Positions 6,124 through 15,734 of a stretch of DNA of 64,000 nt are shown piece by piece. Location: contig JAPLFQ010000025.1 in assembly GCA_026390595.1 (NCBI GenBank), forward strand, positions 186,001 to 250,000, written 5' to 3'. Source of the DNA: Ignavibacteriales bacterium (GTDB lineage Bacteria; Bacteroidota; Ignavibacteria; UBA10030). Both the position numbers and the translations under genes were made by a program. The notes below the pieces were generated by a model that saw only the letters and a list, made by a program, of their open reading frames with translations, was not told the DNA's origin and did not search any database. The stretch's first letter is position 1, and the number at the start of each line of letters is the position of its first letter.

Positions 6124-9121
6124 AGCGGTGACGTGGACCTTCCTCGCTCTTTCGGCGTGGGCGCACTCAGCCTTCGCCCAGGACCTTATTCCTATGGAGA
6201 ACGGTTCGCACGCAATCTGCGCGAGCCCTGCGGTCAACGATCCGAGGTTGATTCGGGAAGCATGGGCAAACACGCGCCTGCAGCACCCCGGACTTATTGA
6301 GTCGATGCAACAACGGGGCTTGCAGAAGGGGACCGTGGATCTCCGTGCAGGTGACCAGAATCTCTTCTGGGTCTACAGCATCAAGAACAGAGTGTTTGAC
6401 ACGGTGCGTGCCGAACTGAAGACAATCGGGACGATCAGCTACGTGTGGGTGGCGCTGGCTGAATGGAACAACGGTCATGTCACGTCAACAGAAGTCGATG
6501 CCGTGTCAAGTGCTCTCGAACGGTCCACCAGCAGGACTTCGCTTGATTCCACCAAAGGTATCCTGCAGATCGACCGCCAGGTGTACGGCGATCCTCCCAA
6601 TATCAACGCGAATTTTCAGAAAGGGGGGGGTGACGGTAGAACCCACTTCCTTCTCTGTGACATACAGGACGGATGGGAGGGGACAGGGAGTTACGTAGCA
6701 GGATACTTCTACTCAGTAGACGTGGACCCAAACAGCGGCGCGGTCAACACCAGCAACAAGCGCGACATGTTGTATATCGATTCATACCCCGGCATTTTCT
6801 ACAACGGAAATCGCCGCACGAGCACGGCTCTTTCCACGCTTGCTCACGAATTTCAGCACCTCATTCACTGGAATTATGATCCTTCGGAATTCACGTTCTT
6901 CAACGAAGGGCTTTCGGAGTATGCCGAATATCTGAGCGGATTTCCGTTCCGCAGCGCGTCCGGATACTTCGGCAACACCAATCTCATGCTGACGGGCTGG
7001 AACAGTACCGTGGAGGACTACAGCCGTGCCGCACTCTGGACCCGGTTCGTCGCCGACCAATTTGGAATCTCGTTCCTTAAGAAACTCGTCCAGAATCCGG
7101 GCCATGGCACTTCGGCGTTCGATCAGTCCCTCGTTCAGTCCGGCTACGCGACGTCATTCAGCACGACGGCTTTGAATTTCTTTGCGGCTAACTGGTTGGG
7201 CACAGCCGGAGCCGACCCGGCCACCCGGTACTCATCAGCGCTGGGTGTGAGGCCGGTCCTGAGGGCCGACTACGTGGACCCAAATGTGCAGCGGACTGAT
7301 ACGCTCCAGCAACTGGGAGTGCAGTACATCTCTTTCGCTGGCGCGAAGAATTTCCGGGCAACGTTCGCCGTTCCTTCGGGAGTTTCTGTTCGAGCGATCG
7401 AATCAGGCCCGTCCTCAGTGCGGGTGAGAGACGTCGCGAGCGGAGTGGAGTTCACATCTCCCGAGCTGGGGACGCTGTTCACTTCTGTCGTGTTTGTGGT
7501 GGCCGACTTGCAGCCGGTCTTGATCACAACGTACTCATTTTCTGCGACGGGAGAGTTGACACGCTTCATCGCCGAGGAATCGTATGACAGCGGCGCGCCT
7601 CATCCCTTCTCCCAGGGATTTTCCCCGTATCTCGGGTTCGGAAATAACTCCGCCACGCAGGGCATGGCGGTCCGCTTTCAGCCGTCAGCCGGGGGAAACA
7701 TCCTGCGCAAGGCGAGAATGATGGTAGCGTTCAATCAGGAGTTCAGCAACGGGACGGCACTTCCGAGCGACAGTAAGAACTTTGTTTTCCACGTCTGGGG
7801 GGACCGGAACGGCCGGCCGGGCACGGATCTCATTCAACCGTTTCTTGTGAGTGTGAACAGAGACCTCTATCCTTTCGGATCGTTCGCCGAGATCGATCTC
7901 TCAGCGTACGAAAGATCATTGACGAATCTGAAAGGGCCGGTCTATCTGGGGTTCATGGAGGATGCGGGCGACTCGGTCGGCACATACCTCGCGGTTGACA
8001 ATTTCACGCAGGGGGATTACTCCTATGTCTACCGCGGCCCGAAGTATACGAGGATTCCAAATACTTGGGAAACGATGACGGAAGTGAGTGCTGTCAACAG
8101 TCATCAACTCGACGGTTTCAACGTCATGATCCGTGCCGTTTTCGAATATAGTGATTCAAGCGCCCCGCCGCCGCTCGCGGTCGGGTACCTTCAAAACCCG
8201 CTTCTCAGCGAGTACATCGATGTCGTCGCAGCGAGTTCTTCCGACCTCAGGATCTCGAGTTTGAGCGGCTCTGTGACGCAATTGACCGGCACATCGATCT
8301 TGAAATTCTCCGCCGTACCCGGAACATCGAAGGTCTTTCTCGACAGCACGCAGCAACTCAAAGGCAGCGGCCCGGTCTCGATCAGGGTGCGGGGAGCGAG
8401 GAAATACGGTGTATTCTTTTCCGACACAACGGTCACCTTCAATGCCAGATTGTTGAGGGCCGATGAGACCGCGACGATTTCGACACCCGGGGGTTCGCTC
8501 ACTGTATCATTTGATGCGGGTTCGGTTGGCTCATCCGTCTACGTGACGGCTTGTGATGGAGCCGGTGATCCCGGTTTTGCTCTATCAACTGCCAGATCAT
8601 CTTCGGGTCTCTTCTCAGTGGGCCCTCCAGATATGGGACTCCTGCACCCATCAGCCGTCCGGATTTCGGGTGTTCAAACTGATGAATTGTCAACGATTGC
8701 CCAATATCGCAACGGGAAATGGCTCGCGGTTCCATCTGTGCTGGACAAATCCACCGGGGCGTTGTCGGCCTCATTATCCCGGCTCGGTGTTCTTACTGTG
8801 ATGAAGAAAGGGGAGGTGGATGGTCAGGTTGAAGACCTTCCTGGCCGGTTCGCTCTGGATCAGAACTATCCGAACCCGTTCAATCCGACAACAGCGATCA
8901 GTTATCAGCTGTCAGCCGTCAGCTCCGTGGCGCTGAAAGTGTATGATGTGCTTGGAAGAGAAGTCATGACCCTTGTCAATGGGGTCCAGGCACCTGGAAG
9001 CCACTCGGTGGGATGGGATGGCAGAGACAGCAGGGGTGAGGCGGTCTCGTCGGGAGTTTACCTTTACCAATTGCGTGCCGGAGGTTCGGCGATGACCAGG
9101 AAGATGGTCTTGTTGCGATAG
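6098..9121 (+). CDS. Secreted HExxH metalloprotease with T9SS sorting domain
   Basis: A 1007-residue exoprotein. A signal peptide ends about residue 27 (AHSAFAQ). The zinc site is HEFQH (250-254), with a third ligand probably Glu270 in NEGLSEY, a gluzincin (peptidase MA) layout. Beta-rich regions follow. From about residue 917 there is a T9SS C-terminal sorting domain (NYPNPFNP, YDVLGREV, GVYLYQL, KMVLL), so the protein should cross the outer membrane and be anchored or released. The start overlaps the lipoprotein gene by 26 bases. Bases 8888-8942, inside the sorting domain, are almost identical to bases in the gene at 23221. Substrate unknown; protease assignment rests on the motif pair. Confidence 0.87.
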   Translation: MLNWSRFHRAVTWTFLALSAWAHSAFAQDLIPMENGSHAICASPAVNDPRLIREAWANTRLQHPGLIESMQQRGLQKGTVDLRAGDQNLFWVYSIKNRVFDTVRAELKTIGTISYVWVALAEWNNGHVTSTEVDAVSSALERSTSRTSLDSTKGILQIDRQVYGDPPNINANFQKGGGDGRTHFLLCDIQDGWEGTGSYVAGYFYSVDVDPNSGAVNTSNKRDMLYIDSYPGIFYNGNRRTSTALSTLAHEFQHLIHWNYDPSEFTFFNEGLSEYAEYLSGFPFRSASGYFGNTNLMLTGWNSTVEDYSRAALWTRFVADQFGISFLKKLVQNPGHGTSAFDQSLVQSGYATSFSTTALNFFAANWLGTAGADPATRYSSALGVRPVLRADYVDPNVQRTDTLQQLGVQYISFAGAKNFRATFAVPSGVSVRAIESGPSSVRVRDVASGVEFTSPELGTLFTSVVFVVADLQPVLITTYSFSATGELTRFIAEESYDSGAPHPFSQGFSPYLGFGNNSATQGMAVRFQPSAGGNILRKARMMVAFNQEFSNGTALPSDSKNFVFHVWGDRNGRPGTDLIQPFLVSVNRDLYPFGSFAEIDLSAYERSLTNLKGPVYLGFMEDAGDSVGTYLAVDNFTQGDYSYVYRGPKYTRIPNTWETMTEVSAVNSHQLDGFNVMIRAVFEYSDSSAPPPLAVGYLQNPLLSEYIDVVAASSSDLRISSLSGSVTQLTGTSILKFSAVPGTSKVFLDSTQQLKGSGPVSIRVRGARKYGVFFSDTTVTFNARLLRADETATISTPGGSLTVSFDAGSVGSSVYVTACDGAGDPGFALSTARSSSGLFSVGPPDMGLLHPSAVRISGVQTDELSTIAQYRNGKWLAVPSVLDKSTGALSASLSRLGVLTVMKKGEVDGQVEDLPGRFALDQNYPNPFNPTTAISYQLSAVSSVALKVYDVLGREVMTLVNGVQAPGSHSVGWDGRDSRGEAVSSGVYLYQLRAGGSAMTRKMVLLR
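8888..8942 (+). repeat. 55-bp block shared with 23385-23439 (inverted), inside a T9SS sorting domain
   Basis: This block (contains ATCAGCTGTCAGCCGTCAGC) matches the reverse complement of 23385-23439 at 54 of 55 bases. Both copies encode the SYQLSAVSSVALKV part of a sorting domain. The flanking codons for the same protein family differ much more. Confidence 0.85.
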
Positions 9122-9177
9122 TCCCCGGCCGTGCGTTGGTTGCGGTTGCTGGGTATATGAACTCGTGTGGCAAAACA

Positions 9178-9206
9178 TTTTGGAAACTTGGGAAAAAGGG
9201 TATATT
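9178..9206 (+). promoter_or_regulatory. Possible sigma-70-like promoter
   Basis: TATATT (9201-9206) is preceded at 17 bp by TTTTGG (9178-9183), a weak -35. It lies only 10 bases before the ATG at 9217, so a transcript from it would be almost leaderless. Tentative. Confidence 0.35.
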
Positions 9207-9216
9207 CCTTTCAGCC

Positions 9217-9654
9217 ATGAGAATCCTGAACTCCATAGCGGCAATTCTCTCGGTCATTGTGCTGGTTTCGTGCAGCAGCCGAGAGGCGAAAAAACATGAA
9301 ACTCAGGCTGAACAGTATGAATCTCTTGCCCTGCAGAAGTATGGTAAGGTAGCAGATCTCATACGCAATACGTCGGGGACCGCAGTGCTGTGCGTGAAGA
9401 GTTCAAAACCGACACAGCTTCAACCGCAGCGGCAGATTGCCTTCTTTGTCTATGATATCGCGGCCAGAACCGTATTGTTCGAAGACAATCTGCCCAATGG
9501 TTCGGTCAGCTGGATGGACGACGTTTCGGTGGTCGTCAATGTGTTTCCCGGAACGGTAAAAGACGATGACAAAACACCGGCTGCACGGCAGGGTTATATC
9601 TTCGATCTTCGCAGCAGGAAAACCAGAGATCTCGAAAGCGTCAATGTCAGGTGA
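9217..9654 (+). CDS. Predicted lipoprotein of unknown function
   Basis: A 145-residue protein with a lipoprotein signal peptide (MRILNSIAAILSVIVLVSC, acylated Cys at about 19). After a charged linker the body resembles the first blades of a beta-propeller-like or PQQ/WD-type repeat (VLCVKSS, IAFFVYDIAARTVLFED, VSWMDDVSVVVNV, GYIFDLRSRKTRDL), but it is too short for a full propeller. The start is the ATG at 9217; an in-frame GTG upstream would only lengthen the tail before the signal peptide. The next gene begins 22 bases downstream with its own ribosome site, so the two probably form an operon. No family recognised. Confidence 0.7.
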   Translation: MRILNSIAAILSVIVLVSCSSREAKKHETQAEQYESLALQKYGKVADLIRNTSGTAVLCVKSSKPTQLQPQRQIAFFVYDIAARTVLFEDNLPNGSVSWMDDVSVVVNVFPGTVKDDDKTPAARQGYIFDLRSRKTRDLESVNVR

Positions 9655-9676
9655 CTATCACAGGGGAGGCTTTTTC

Positions 9677-12600
9677 ATGAAACGCACACTGTTACACTTT
9701 TGCATGTCCTTGGCAGTCTGCGCGATGTTTTTCGCGCTCTCGCAGCGTCCGGCACTTCAAAAGTTCTCCATCACTGAAGACTTGCCGCGCCCCGTCGTCG
9801 TGCGCGATCCAGATGTTCATGAAGGAAAGGCGGATGAGGCCGATGCTCCGGAAGAATTCGAGCGCTACGAAAGAGATATCCGCACGCGGGATGGCGAAGC
9901 AGGGCCGGCATACTCCCCCAACTACAAGATTCTGGAGGTGCAGAAAGCAGTTGAACGGAAAGCAGCTTCTCTGAACAAGGTCGCGGCACTTCCCTGGTCC
10001 GAGGTGGGACCGGGAAATGTCGGGGGAAGGACGCGCGGAATGATCGTCGATCCTGACGATGCGACGAAGAACACGTGGTTTGCCGGATCGGTCGGAGGCG
10101 GTATCTGGAAGACGACGAATGCAGGTTCGACGTGGACTAACAAGACGCCCGGACTCCCCAATCTTGCAACAGTCACGCTCGCGATGGCGGCCTCCAATCA
10201 TCTGGTTATCTATGCAGGGACTGGTGAAGGATTCGGCAACACCGACGCCATCCGCGGTGACGGCATCTGGAAGAGTACAAATCGCGGCGAAACCTGGACA
10301 CAGCTCGCCAGCACTGCGTCGAACACAGATTTCTCGTATGTCAATCGTGTCATCGTAGATCCCGCAAACGCCAATGTCGTGTTCGCGGCAACCAATACAG
10401 GAATCTTCAGGTCCACGGATGGCGGTTCCACGTGGACTGCTGTCTACTCGAGTGGAGGGAACGGCGGGTCATTCAGGATCCAACAGATTATCGCGAATCC
10501 CCAGAACTTTAACACATTGTATGCAACGCGCAATTCAAACGGTGTCCTGAAGTCCCGGGACCGCGGGTTGACATGGTCCGCATCCTCTACAGGTGTCGGA
10601 TCTGGCGCCCGAGGCGAGCTTGATATCTCTCCAGCCGATACCGCGCGCCTGTTTCTTGCCGTGGAAACCAGCAGCACAGTTTCAGATCTCTATGTATCGG
10701 ATGATGCGGGCACATCATGGGCAAAGGCAGCGCACAACAGCGGAACTCCGCCAAACTGGTTGAATGGACAGGGGTGGTACGACAACGCGGTCGCAGCTCA
10801 TCCATATGACCGGGATATCTGCTACGTCGGTGGTCTTGATATCTACAAGGTGCAGATTACTGCCGGAACCTCACAGACACCGGGTGTACTGGACGTGACG
10901 CAAAACGGGACATCATCGTTTCTCAGTTTTGTGAACTGGGGAGGGCCATATGCCGGGGGCGGAATTGGAACCGGGAAGGACTTCTACGGTACCACCAGCG
11001 CGCCGGTAAGCCTCGCTGATTCGGAGTACACATCGATCGAGATCCGATTCGGTCCGGGCCTGAGCCAGAAGGCCCATAGGTTTGTTTCCGGAGCGAGTTT
11101 CCAGTACCCGTATCTCGACTATGTGACCGTTCCATTCCAGGTTTGGGATGTCACGCGCAACCGGCAATTGATGGCGTCGTGGAGGGATACCGATACCTCC
11201 GGTGTCTACAAACTCATCCCGTATGATGCTGCGAACCCCCAGCGTGAGTACATTTTTGTTCACGCTGTCCCGTATGATCCGTTGGTCCCGAACGGGAGCA
11301 TAGCCATCACGGGGGGCGAACGATACAAGAACATTTACGCCTTGTGGCCCGTTTTGACGACGGGGGGGACCTGGACCGCGAGCAACCTTCCAACGTCCAA
11401 TGTCCGCATTAACTATGGATTGATCGTGGGCAGAACCAGAACAACGGCGCGCATGACGAACTGGGTCCAAAACCAGTCGCAGCCGTACGTCCACGCGGAC
11501 CACCACAACATTACCATCATTCCGCTTAATCAGTCCACACAGAGTTTTCGCATGCTCAACGGGAGCGATGGCGGAGTTGGCATCTCTGACAACAGCGGAA
11601 CGTCGTTCGCAAACCCAAACCTTGGGTACAACACGAGCCAGTTCTACGGAGTCGACAAGAAGCCGGGAGAAAGTCAATACATCGGCGGGACTCAGGACAA
11701 CGGCACGTGGCTTTCGCCTGCTGCGCCGACTGCCACATCGTCCTGGACAGCTGTGATCGGCGGAGACGGTTTTGCGAGCATCTGGAACTACAAAGACCCC
11801 AGCAAGATCATTGGAACGTTGTACTACAACGACATACGCAGATCCACAAACGGCGGCACGTCCTTTTCCTCAGCTACGGGCGATCTCACGGATGTCGGGA
11901 GCGGCCTCGGTCCGTTTATCACGCAAGTCGGGAAATCCAACAGCGATCCCGACATGTTGTTCGTAGTCGGCAGCACTGGTGTCTGGAGGTCGGATAACTT
12001 TGCCGACAACTGGACACAGTTCACCATCGCGTCTGCAAACTGGGGTTTTGGAACGGGCGCAAACGCCGAGATCTCCGTCGCTGATCCCCAGGTTGTGTGG
12101 GCCGGCATCCGAATGTCGAACGGCGGCACCACTGGAAAAATCCATGTTTCGACGAACGGTGGTGTGACCTTCTCGCCGACAACAAACTATGCCAGTGCAA
12201 CGCTCGGCCGTCTCTCGGGCCTCGCCACGCATCCCAAAGATTCCAGGACGGCGTTCGCCCTCTTCTCATTTGCCAAGGGTCCGAAAGTCTTACGGACGAC
12301 CGATCTCGGACAGTCGTGGCAGGATATTTCAGGGTTCGGATCCGGGACCGCGAGCACCAACGGATTCCCGGATGTTGCGACGTACAGCCTCTTGGTGATG
12401 CCGCACAATCCAAATGAGATCTGGGCCGGCACGGAGATTGGCCTCTTCATCTCGACGAACAACGGCGTTTCATGGACGTACTCTAATGACGTGCTGCCGG
12501 CTGTCGCAATCTGGCAGATGCGCGTGGTCGACGACGAAATCGTTGTTGCTACACACGGCCGGGGCATCTGGTCGGTCAAGATCCCCGCGCTGCTGACTGC

Positions 12601-13732
12601 TCCGCCGCCGACGGTCACCCTCTCGCCCCGATTGAACAAGCCCGCCCAGGGACCTGACGGCGGTCTGGGGATAAACATCAGTCTCCGTTCGGGATACGAT
12701 TCGACCCAGGTGTTTGTCAAGGGAGCGAAGTACCTCACCCTGGCGTCCAACGCGAGCGCAAAGGATACGATCGTTCGATTCCAGGTCGCCAAGGCCGAAT
12801 CGTTGACGATGAGTGTAACGTCATTCAAGGCAGGAAAGCCGTACGTCACACCTGTGCGGGGCACGAATGTGATACTTGCCCAGGCACCGCGCACATCCTA
12901 TGTCGACAATTTCAACGCGGCAACCTCGAATTTTGCTTTGAGCGGAATGACGCGCCAGCGGCCGTCGGGGTTTGCAGATTCGGCATATGGATCGCCGCAC
13001 AACTATTCGAGCAATCGTAACTACACGCTGACGTTGACAATTCCGATCACGGTGCAGCCAACGAACGCGTTTCTCAGGTTCGATGAGGTCGTACTGGTCG
13101 AGCCCGGTGAGCCAGGTTCCCTCTACGGCTCGACCGCATTCTATGATTACTGCGTCGTCGAAGCAACGAAGGACGGGGCGACATGGATTCCGATTGAGGA
13201 TGGATATGATTCACGGAGGGAGGCGGATTGGTTGAGCGCCTGGAACGCGAAAACAGCCGGGACGCCCTCGCTCATGAAGAAACACGTCATGAATCTGCTG
13301 GGCAGGTTCTCCCCGGGTGATGTCGTGTTCATTCGCTTTAGGATGTATTCCGATCCCGGAACAACCGGATGGGGATGGTTGATCGACAACCTCGAAATCC
13401 AGGGGAGCCTGGTCTCGGTCGAGCATGACAAGCAATTCACTCCGGCGAGTTTCGCCCTGGCGCAGAACTATCCGAACCCGTTCAATCCAAGCACGACGAT
13501 CCGGTTCGATGTGCCAGTTCAGGCCCGGGTGACATTGACGATTTACGATGCTCTGGGACGCCGTGTGAAGACTCTTGTTGATCGTCAGTTGAACCCTGGG
13601 ACCTATTCCGAGCAGTGGAACGCAGTTGCGTTTTCGAGCGGTGTTTATTATTGCCGGATGGACGCGAAGGAATCGGCGCAGGGATCGAATAGACAATTCA
13701 GCGCAACGACAAGGCTTGTGCTTGTGAAGTAG
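9677..13732 (+). CDS. Secreted BNR/sortilin-type beta-propeller protein with T9SS sorting domain
   Basis: A 1351-residue exoprotein. AGGGGAGG lies 8 bases before the ATG, and a hydrophobic N-terminus (to about residue 20) serves as signal sequence. Residues 100-980 hold many BNR/VPS10-like repeats (IWKTTNAGSTW, IWKSTNRGETW, IFRSTDGGSTW, IHVSTNGGVTF). These build the propeller seen in sialidases, xyloglucanases and sortilins; GxxxGGGIWKT resembles the GH74-like group, but no catalytic pair was identified. Beta-sandwich regions follow, then a T9SS sorting domain (NYPNPFNP, YDALGRRV, SSGVYYC). It follows the lipoprotein gene and ends at a hairpin (13737-13780). Likely a surface or secreted binding protein or hydrolase. 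Confidence 0.88.
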   Translation: MKRTLLHFCMSLAVCAMFFALSQRPALQKFSITEDLPRPVVVRDPDVHEGKADEADAPEEFERYERDIRTRDGEAGPAYSPNYKILEVQKAVERKAASLNKVAALPWSEVGPGNVGGRTRGMIVDPDDATKNTWFAGSVGGGIWKTTNAGSTWTNKTPGLPNLATVTLAMAASNHLVIYAGTGEGFGNTDAIRGDGIWKSTNRGETWTQLASTASNTDFSYVNRVIVDPANANVVFAATNTGIFRSTDGGSTWTAVYSSGGNGGSFRIQQIIANPQNFNTLYATRNSNGVLKSRDRGLTWSASSTGVGSGARGELDISPADTARLFLAVETSSTVSDLYVSDDAGTSWAKAAHNSGTPPNWLNGQGWYDNAVAAHPYDRDICYVGGLDIYKVQITAGTSQTPGVLDVTQNGTSSFLSFVNWGGPYAGGGIGTGKDFYGTTSAPVSLADSEYTSIEIRFGPGLSQKAHRFVSGASFQYPYLDYVTVPFQVWDVTRNRQLMASWRDTDTSGVYKLIPYDAANPQREYIFVHAVPYDPLVPNGSIAITGGERYKNIYALWPVLTTGGTWTASNLPTSNVRINYGLIVGRTRTTARMTNWVQNQSQPYVHADHHNITIIPLNQSTQSFRMLNGSDGGVGISDNSGTSFANPNLGYNTSQFYGVDKKPGESQYIGGTQDNGTWLSPAAPTATSSWTAVIGGDGFASIWNYKDPSKIIGTLYYNDIRRSTNGGTSFSSATGDLTDVGSGLGPFITQVGKSNSDPDMLFVVGSTGVWRSDNFADNWTQFTIASANWGFGTGANAEISVADPQVVWAGIRMSNGGTTGKIHVSTNGGVTFSPTTNYASATLGRLSGLATHPKDSRTAFALFSFAKGPKVLRTTDLGQSWQDISGFGSGTASTNGFPDVATYSLLVMPHNPNEIWAGTEIGLFISTNNGVSWTYSNDVLPAVAIWQMRVVDDEIVVATHGRGIWSVKIPALLTAPPPTVTLSPRLNKPAQGPDGGLGINISLRSGYDSTQVFVKGAKYLTLASNASAKDTIVRFQVAKAESLTMSVTSFKAGKPYVTPVRGTNVILAQAPRTSYVDNFNAATSNFALSGMTRQRPSGFADSAYGSPHNYSSNRNYTLTLTIPITVQPTNAFLRFDEVVLVEPGEPGSLYGSTAFYDYCVVEATKDGATWIPIEDGYDSRREADWLSAWNAKTAGTPSLMKKHVMNLLGRFSPGDVVFIRFRMYSDPGTTGWGWLIDNLEIQGSLVSVEHDKQFTPASFALAQNYPNPFNPSTTIRFDVPVQARVTLTIYDALGRRVKTLVDRQLNPGTYSEQWNAVAFSSGVYYCRMDAKESAQGSNRQFSATTRLVLVK

Positions 13733-13736
13733 TATG

Positions 13737-13780
13737 GAAACGGCGGACAGGAATTTCCATCGATCATGCTCCGCCGTTTC
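13737..13780 (+). terminator. Hairpin after the propeller gene
   Basis: A perfect 11-bp inverted repeat (GAAACGGCGGA, 13737-13747; TCCGCCGTTTC, 13770-13780) with a 22-base loop starts 5 bases after the stop codon. The downstream tract is only mildly T-rich, so it may stabilise the transcript end or terminate weakly. Confidence 0.5.
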
Positions 13781-13827
13781 GCTTGTTCCTCATTGCGGAA
13801 TTCGGCAGGCTTCCTTAGGCGGCGTTG

Positions 13828-13846
13828 CATGCAGCTTCGCTGCATG
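13828..13846. other. Tight hairpin CATGCAGC-TTC-GCTGCATG
   Basis: A perfect 8-bp stem with a 3-base loop lies between the propeller gene and the TPR lipoprotein. There is no T-tract. It could be a protein-binding palindrome or an mRNA processing structure. Confidence 0.45.
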
Positions 13847-13914
13847 GAGGCTGCATCAGAACGATGTTAGTGTCAAATCCGAAGGATCTCATGGAGGTAG
13901 CGACTCAATAAGTC

Positions 13915-14532
13915 ATGCATTTCTCTCATAGAATACTGGCAGGATTGTTCGCAGCCCTCACGCTTCTCGCGTGCTCGAAGGATTCCACGCCCTCCGGCCC
14001 CGGTCTGACGCTGACAGACAAGGACCATCTCGCACAAGGCTGGCAGCAGTTCGAGGCGCAGCGGTATGACTCGGCTGCGTCGAGTTTCACGAGCGCGTAT
14101 GCCGCGGCCTCGACACCAGCGATCCGGGGTGAGGCTCTCGAAGGAAGAGGTTGGTCTTCGATGTACAAGCGAGATCTGCCGAATGCGAAAAGCGATTTCT
14201 TTGCGGCAATAGCGACATCAGGCATTGCGGCAAACGTCCTGAACGACGCCCGCGTGGGGTTGTCGTTCACACTCTATGCCCTCAACATGTTTCCCGATGC
14301 GGTCCTCTACGCGAACTCCGCATTGACGGAGAATCCCGCGTACGGGTTCTTACACGATGGAAAAGTAACAACCCGGCGTCTCAGGTTGTTGCTCGTTCAA
14401 AGCTACTACGCTAACGGTCAATTTGTTCCGGCCGCCGCTCAACTCGACATCGTTGACGCGGCTCGGGCGCCGCATTCAGCAGACCCTGCCATCCTTCTCG
14501 GAAACATCACTGCCGCGTTGAATTCACTGTAG
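13915..14532 (+). CDS. Predicted TPR-like lipoprotein
   Basis: A 205-residue protein. The signal sequence ends in the lipobox LLAC (Cys about residue 20), followed by a Ser/Pro/Gly-rich linker. The mature part is helical and fits three to four tetratricopeptide-like units (LAQGWQQFEAQRYDSAASSF, EALEGRGWSSMYKRDLPNAK, ARVGLSFTLYALNMFPDAVL, LVQSYYANGQFVPAAAQL). TPR lipoproteins usually act as periplasmic or outer-membrane scaffolds. GGAGG lies about 17 bases before the ATG, a little far. It stands between two hairpins upstream and the promoter of the DUF1385 gene downstream. Specific role unknown. Confidence 0.75.
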   Translation: MHFSHRILAGLFAALTLLACSKDSTPSGPGLTLTDKDHLAQGWQQFEAQRYDSAASSFTSAYAAASTPAIRGEALEGRGWSSMYKRDLPNAKSDFFAAIATSGIAANVLNDARVGLSFTLYALNMFPDAVLYANSALTENPAYGFLHDGKVTTRRLRLLLVQSYYANGQFVPAAAQLDIVDAARAPHSADPAILLGNITAALNSL

Positions 14533-14576
14533 GACGGTTGATGACATCTCGCAGCGGTCCGGACTGGATCGCGGCG

Positions 14577-14605
14577 TTGATAGTCGCACCATTCTTTGGT
14601 ATATT
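14577..14605 (+). promoter_or_regulatory. Sigma-70-like promoter for the DUF1385-prfA genes
   Basis: TTGATA (14577-14582), a 17-bp spacer and TATATT (14600-14605), 33 bases before the TTG start at 14639. Confidence 0.65.
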
Positions 14606-14638
14606 GTCTCAAGCACCGATTATTGTGAGGAGAGAGAA

Positions 14639-15688
14639 TTGGCACCAGAAAATCAAGAATCAAGCTGGGTACCTACAAATCCGCTTTATGACCCGGCCAA
14701 ACCCATGCAGGTCGGGGGACAGGCCGTCATCGAGGGGGTCATGATGCGGGCGTCCGGTTCCGTGGCGACGGCCGTGCGCCGTTTGAACGGAGCAATTGTC
14801 GTCAGGCAGGAGCCTTATATGTCTGTGGTGGAGAAGTACAAGATCCTCAGGCTGCCGGTTCTCCGGGGAGCAGTTGGACTCGTGGACATGATGTACCTGG
14901 GCATTAAAACCCTGAATTTTTCAGCCGAGATCGCCATGGCGGATCTTGAGCCGGACAATGGAATACAGAACAAGAACGGCCGGAAAAAGAAGAGCCAATC
15001 GTCACTTGCGCTCGCCGCTACCCTGGTGTTCGCGCTCGCTCTTGGCATCGGAATCTTTTTCATCCTTCCAATTGTCATCACGACAAAAGTGTTTCACTTC
15101 GAGCAGAGCGCATTGGAATTCAACCTGGTCGCTGGCCTCATTCGGATCAGCATCCTGTTGGCGTACCTGTCGGCAATAGCGCTTTCGAAGGAGATACAGC
15201 GGTTGTTCCAATTCCATGGCGCAGAGCATAAGACGGTTTTTGCTTTCGAGCTCTCCGATACGCTTGTGCCGCCAGTTGTCGCCGGGCGCAGCCGGTTCCA
15301 TCCCCGCTGCGGAACGAGCTTTCTTTTGATTGTCATGTTCGTCGCGATTCTCACGTTTAGTCTTCTCGATGCAGTACTTATCCAGATCCTTGGAAGCCTG
15401 ACGATCGTGACGCGTCTCCTCACGCATCTCCCGTTCATTCCGGTGGTCGGCGGTATCTCGTATGAGGTGATTAAGTTCTCCGCGAAACACACAGCCACGT
15501 GGTGGGGAAAACTCCTGATTGCTCCCGGTCTCTGGTTGCAGCGTGTCACCACACGGGAACCGGACGAATCGCAGGTTGAAGTTGCCATTGTTGCCCTGAA
15601 GTGCGCCCTGGGGCTCGACGATCCCGCGAAGTACCCTCTTCATGAACGGTCAGAGGCTGAGAGCGTCCCGGCGGCATCGGCCAACTAA
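14639..15688 (+). CDS. DUF1385 (YqhQ-like) membrane protein
   Basis: A 349-residue protein. The start is TTG, fixed by GAGGAG seven bases upstream. The family-defining block is VGGQAVIEGVMMR (about residues 23-35), followed by LRLPVLRGAVGLVDMMYLGIKTL. Membrane segments lie near 120-145, 160-182 and 225-265; in the cytosolic part between them is FHGAEHKTVFAFE, which has conserved His/Glu residues. DUF1385 proteins (YqhQ of Bacillus) have no settled function. The gene lies directly upstream of prfA, a neighbourhood seen in several phyla, 46 bases apart. Family certain, role unknown. Confidence 0.92.
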   Translation: MAPENQESSWVPTNPLYDPAKPMQVGGQAVIEGVMMRASGSVATAVRRLNGAIVVRQEPYMSVVEKYKILRLPVLRGAVGLVDMMYLGIKTLNFSAEIAMADLEPDNGIQNKNGRKKKSQSSLALAATLVFALALGIGIFFILPIVITTKVFHFEQSALEFNLVAGLIRISILLAYLSAIALSKEIQRLFQFHGAEHKTVFAFELSDTLVPPVVAGRSRFHPRCGTSFLLIVMFVAILTFSLLDAVLIQILGSLTIVTRLLTHLPFIPVVGGISYEVIKFSAKHTATWWGKLLIAPGLWLQRVTTREPDESQVEVAIVALKCALGLDDPAKYPLHERSEAESVPAASAN

Positions 15689-15734
15689 TTCCTCAAATAA
15701 AAACCAAAGGGTCATCGAACCCCTCTGATTAAGT

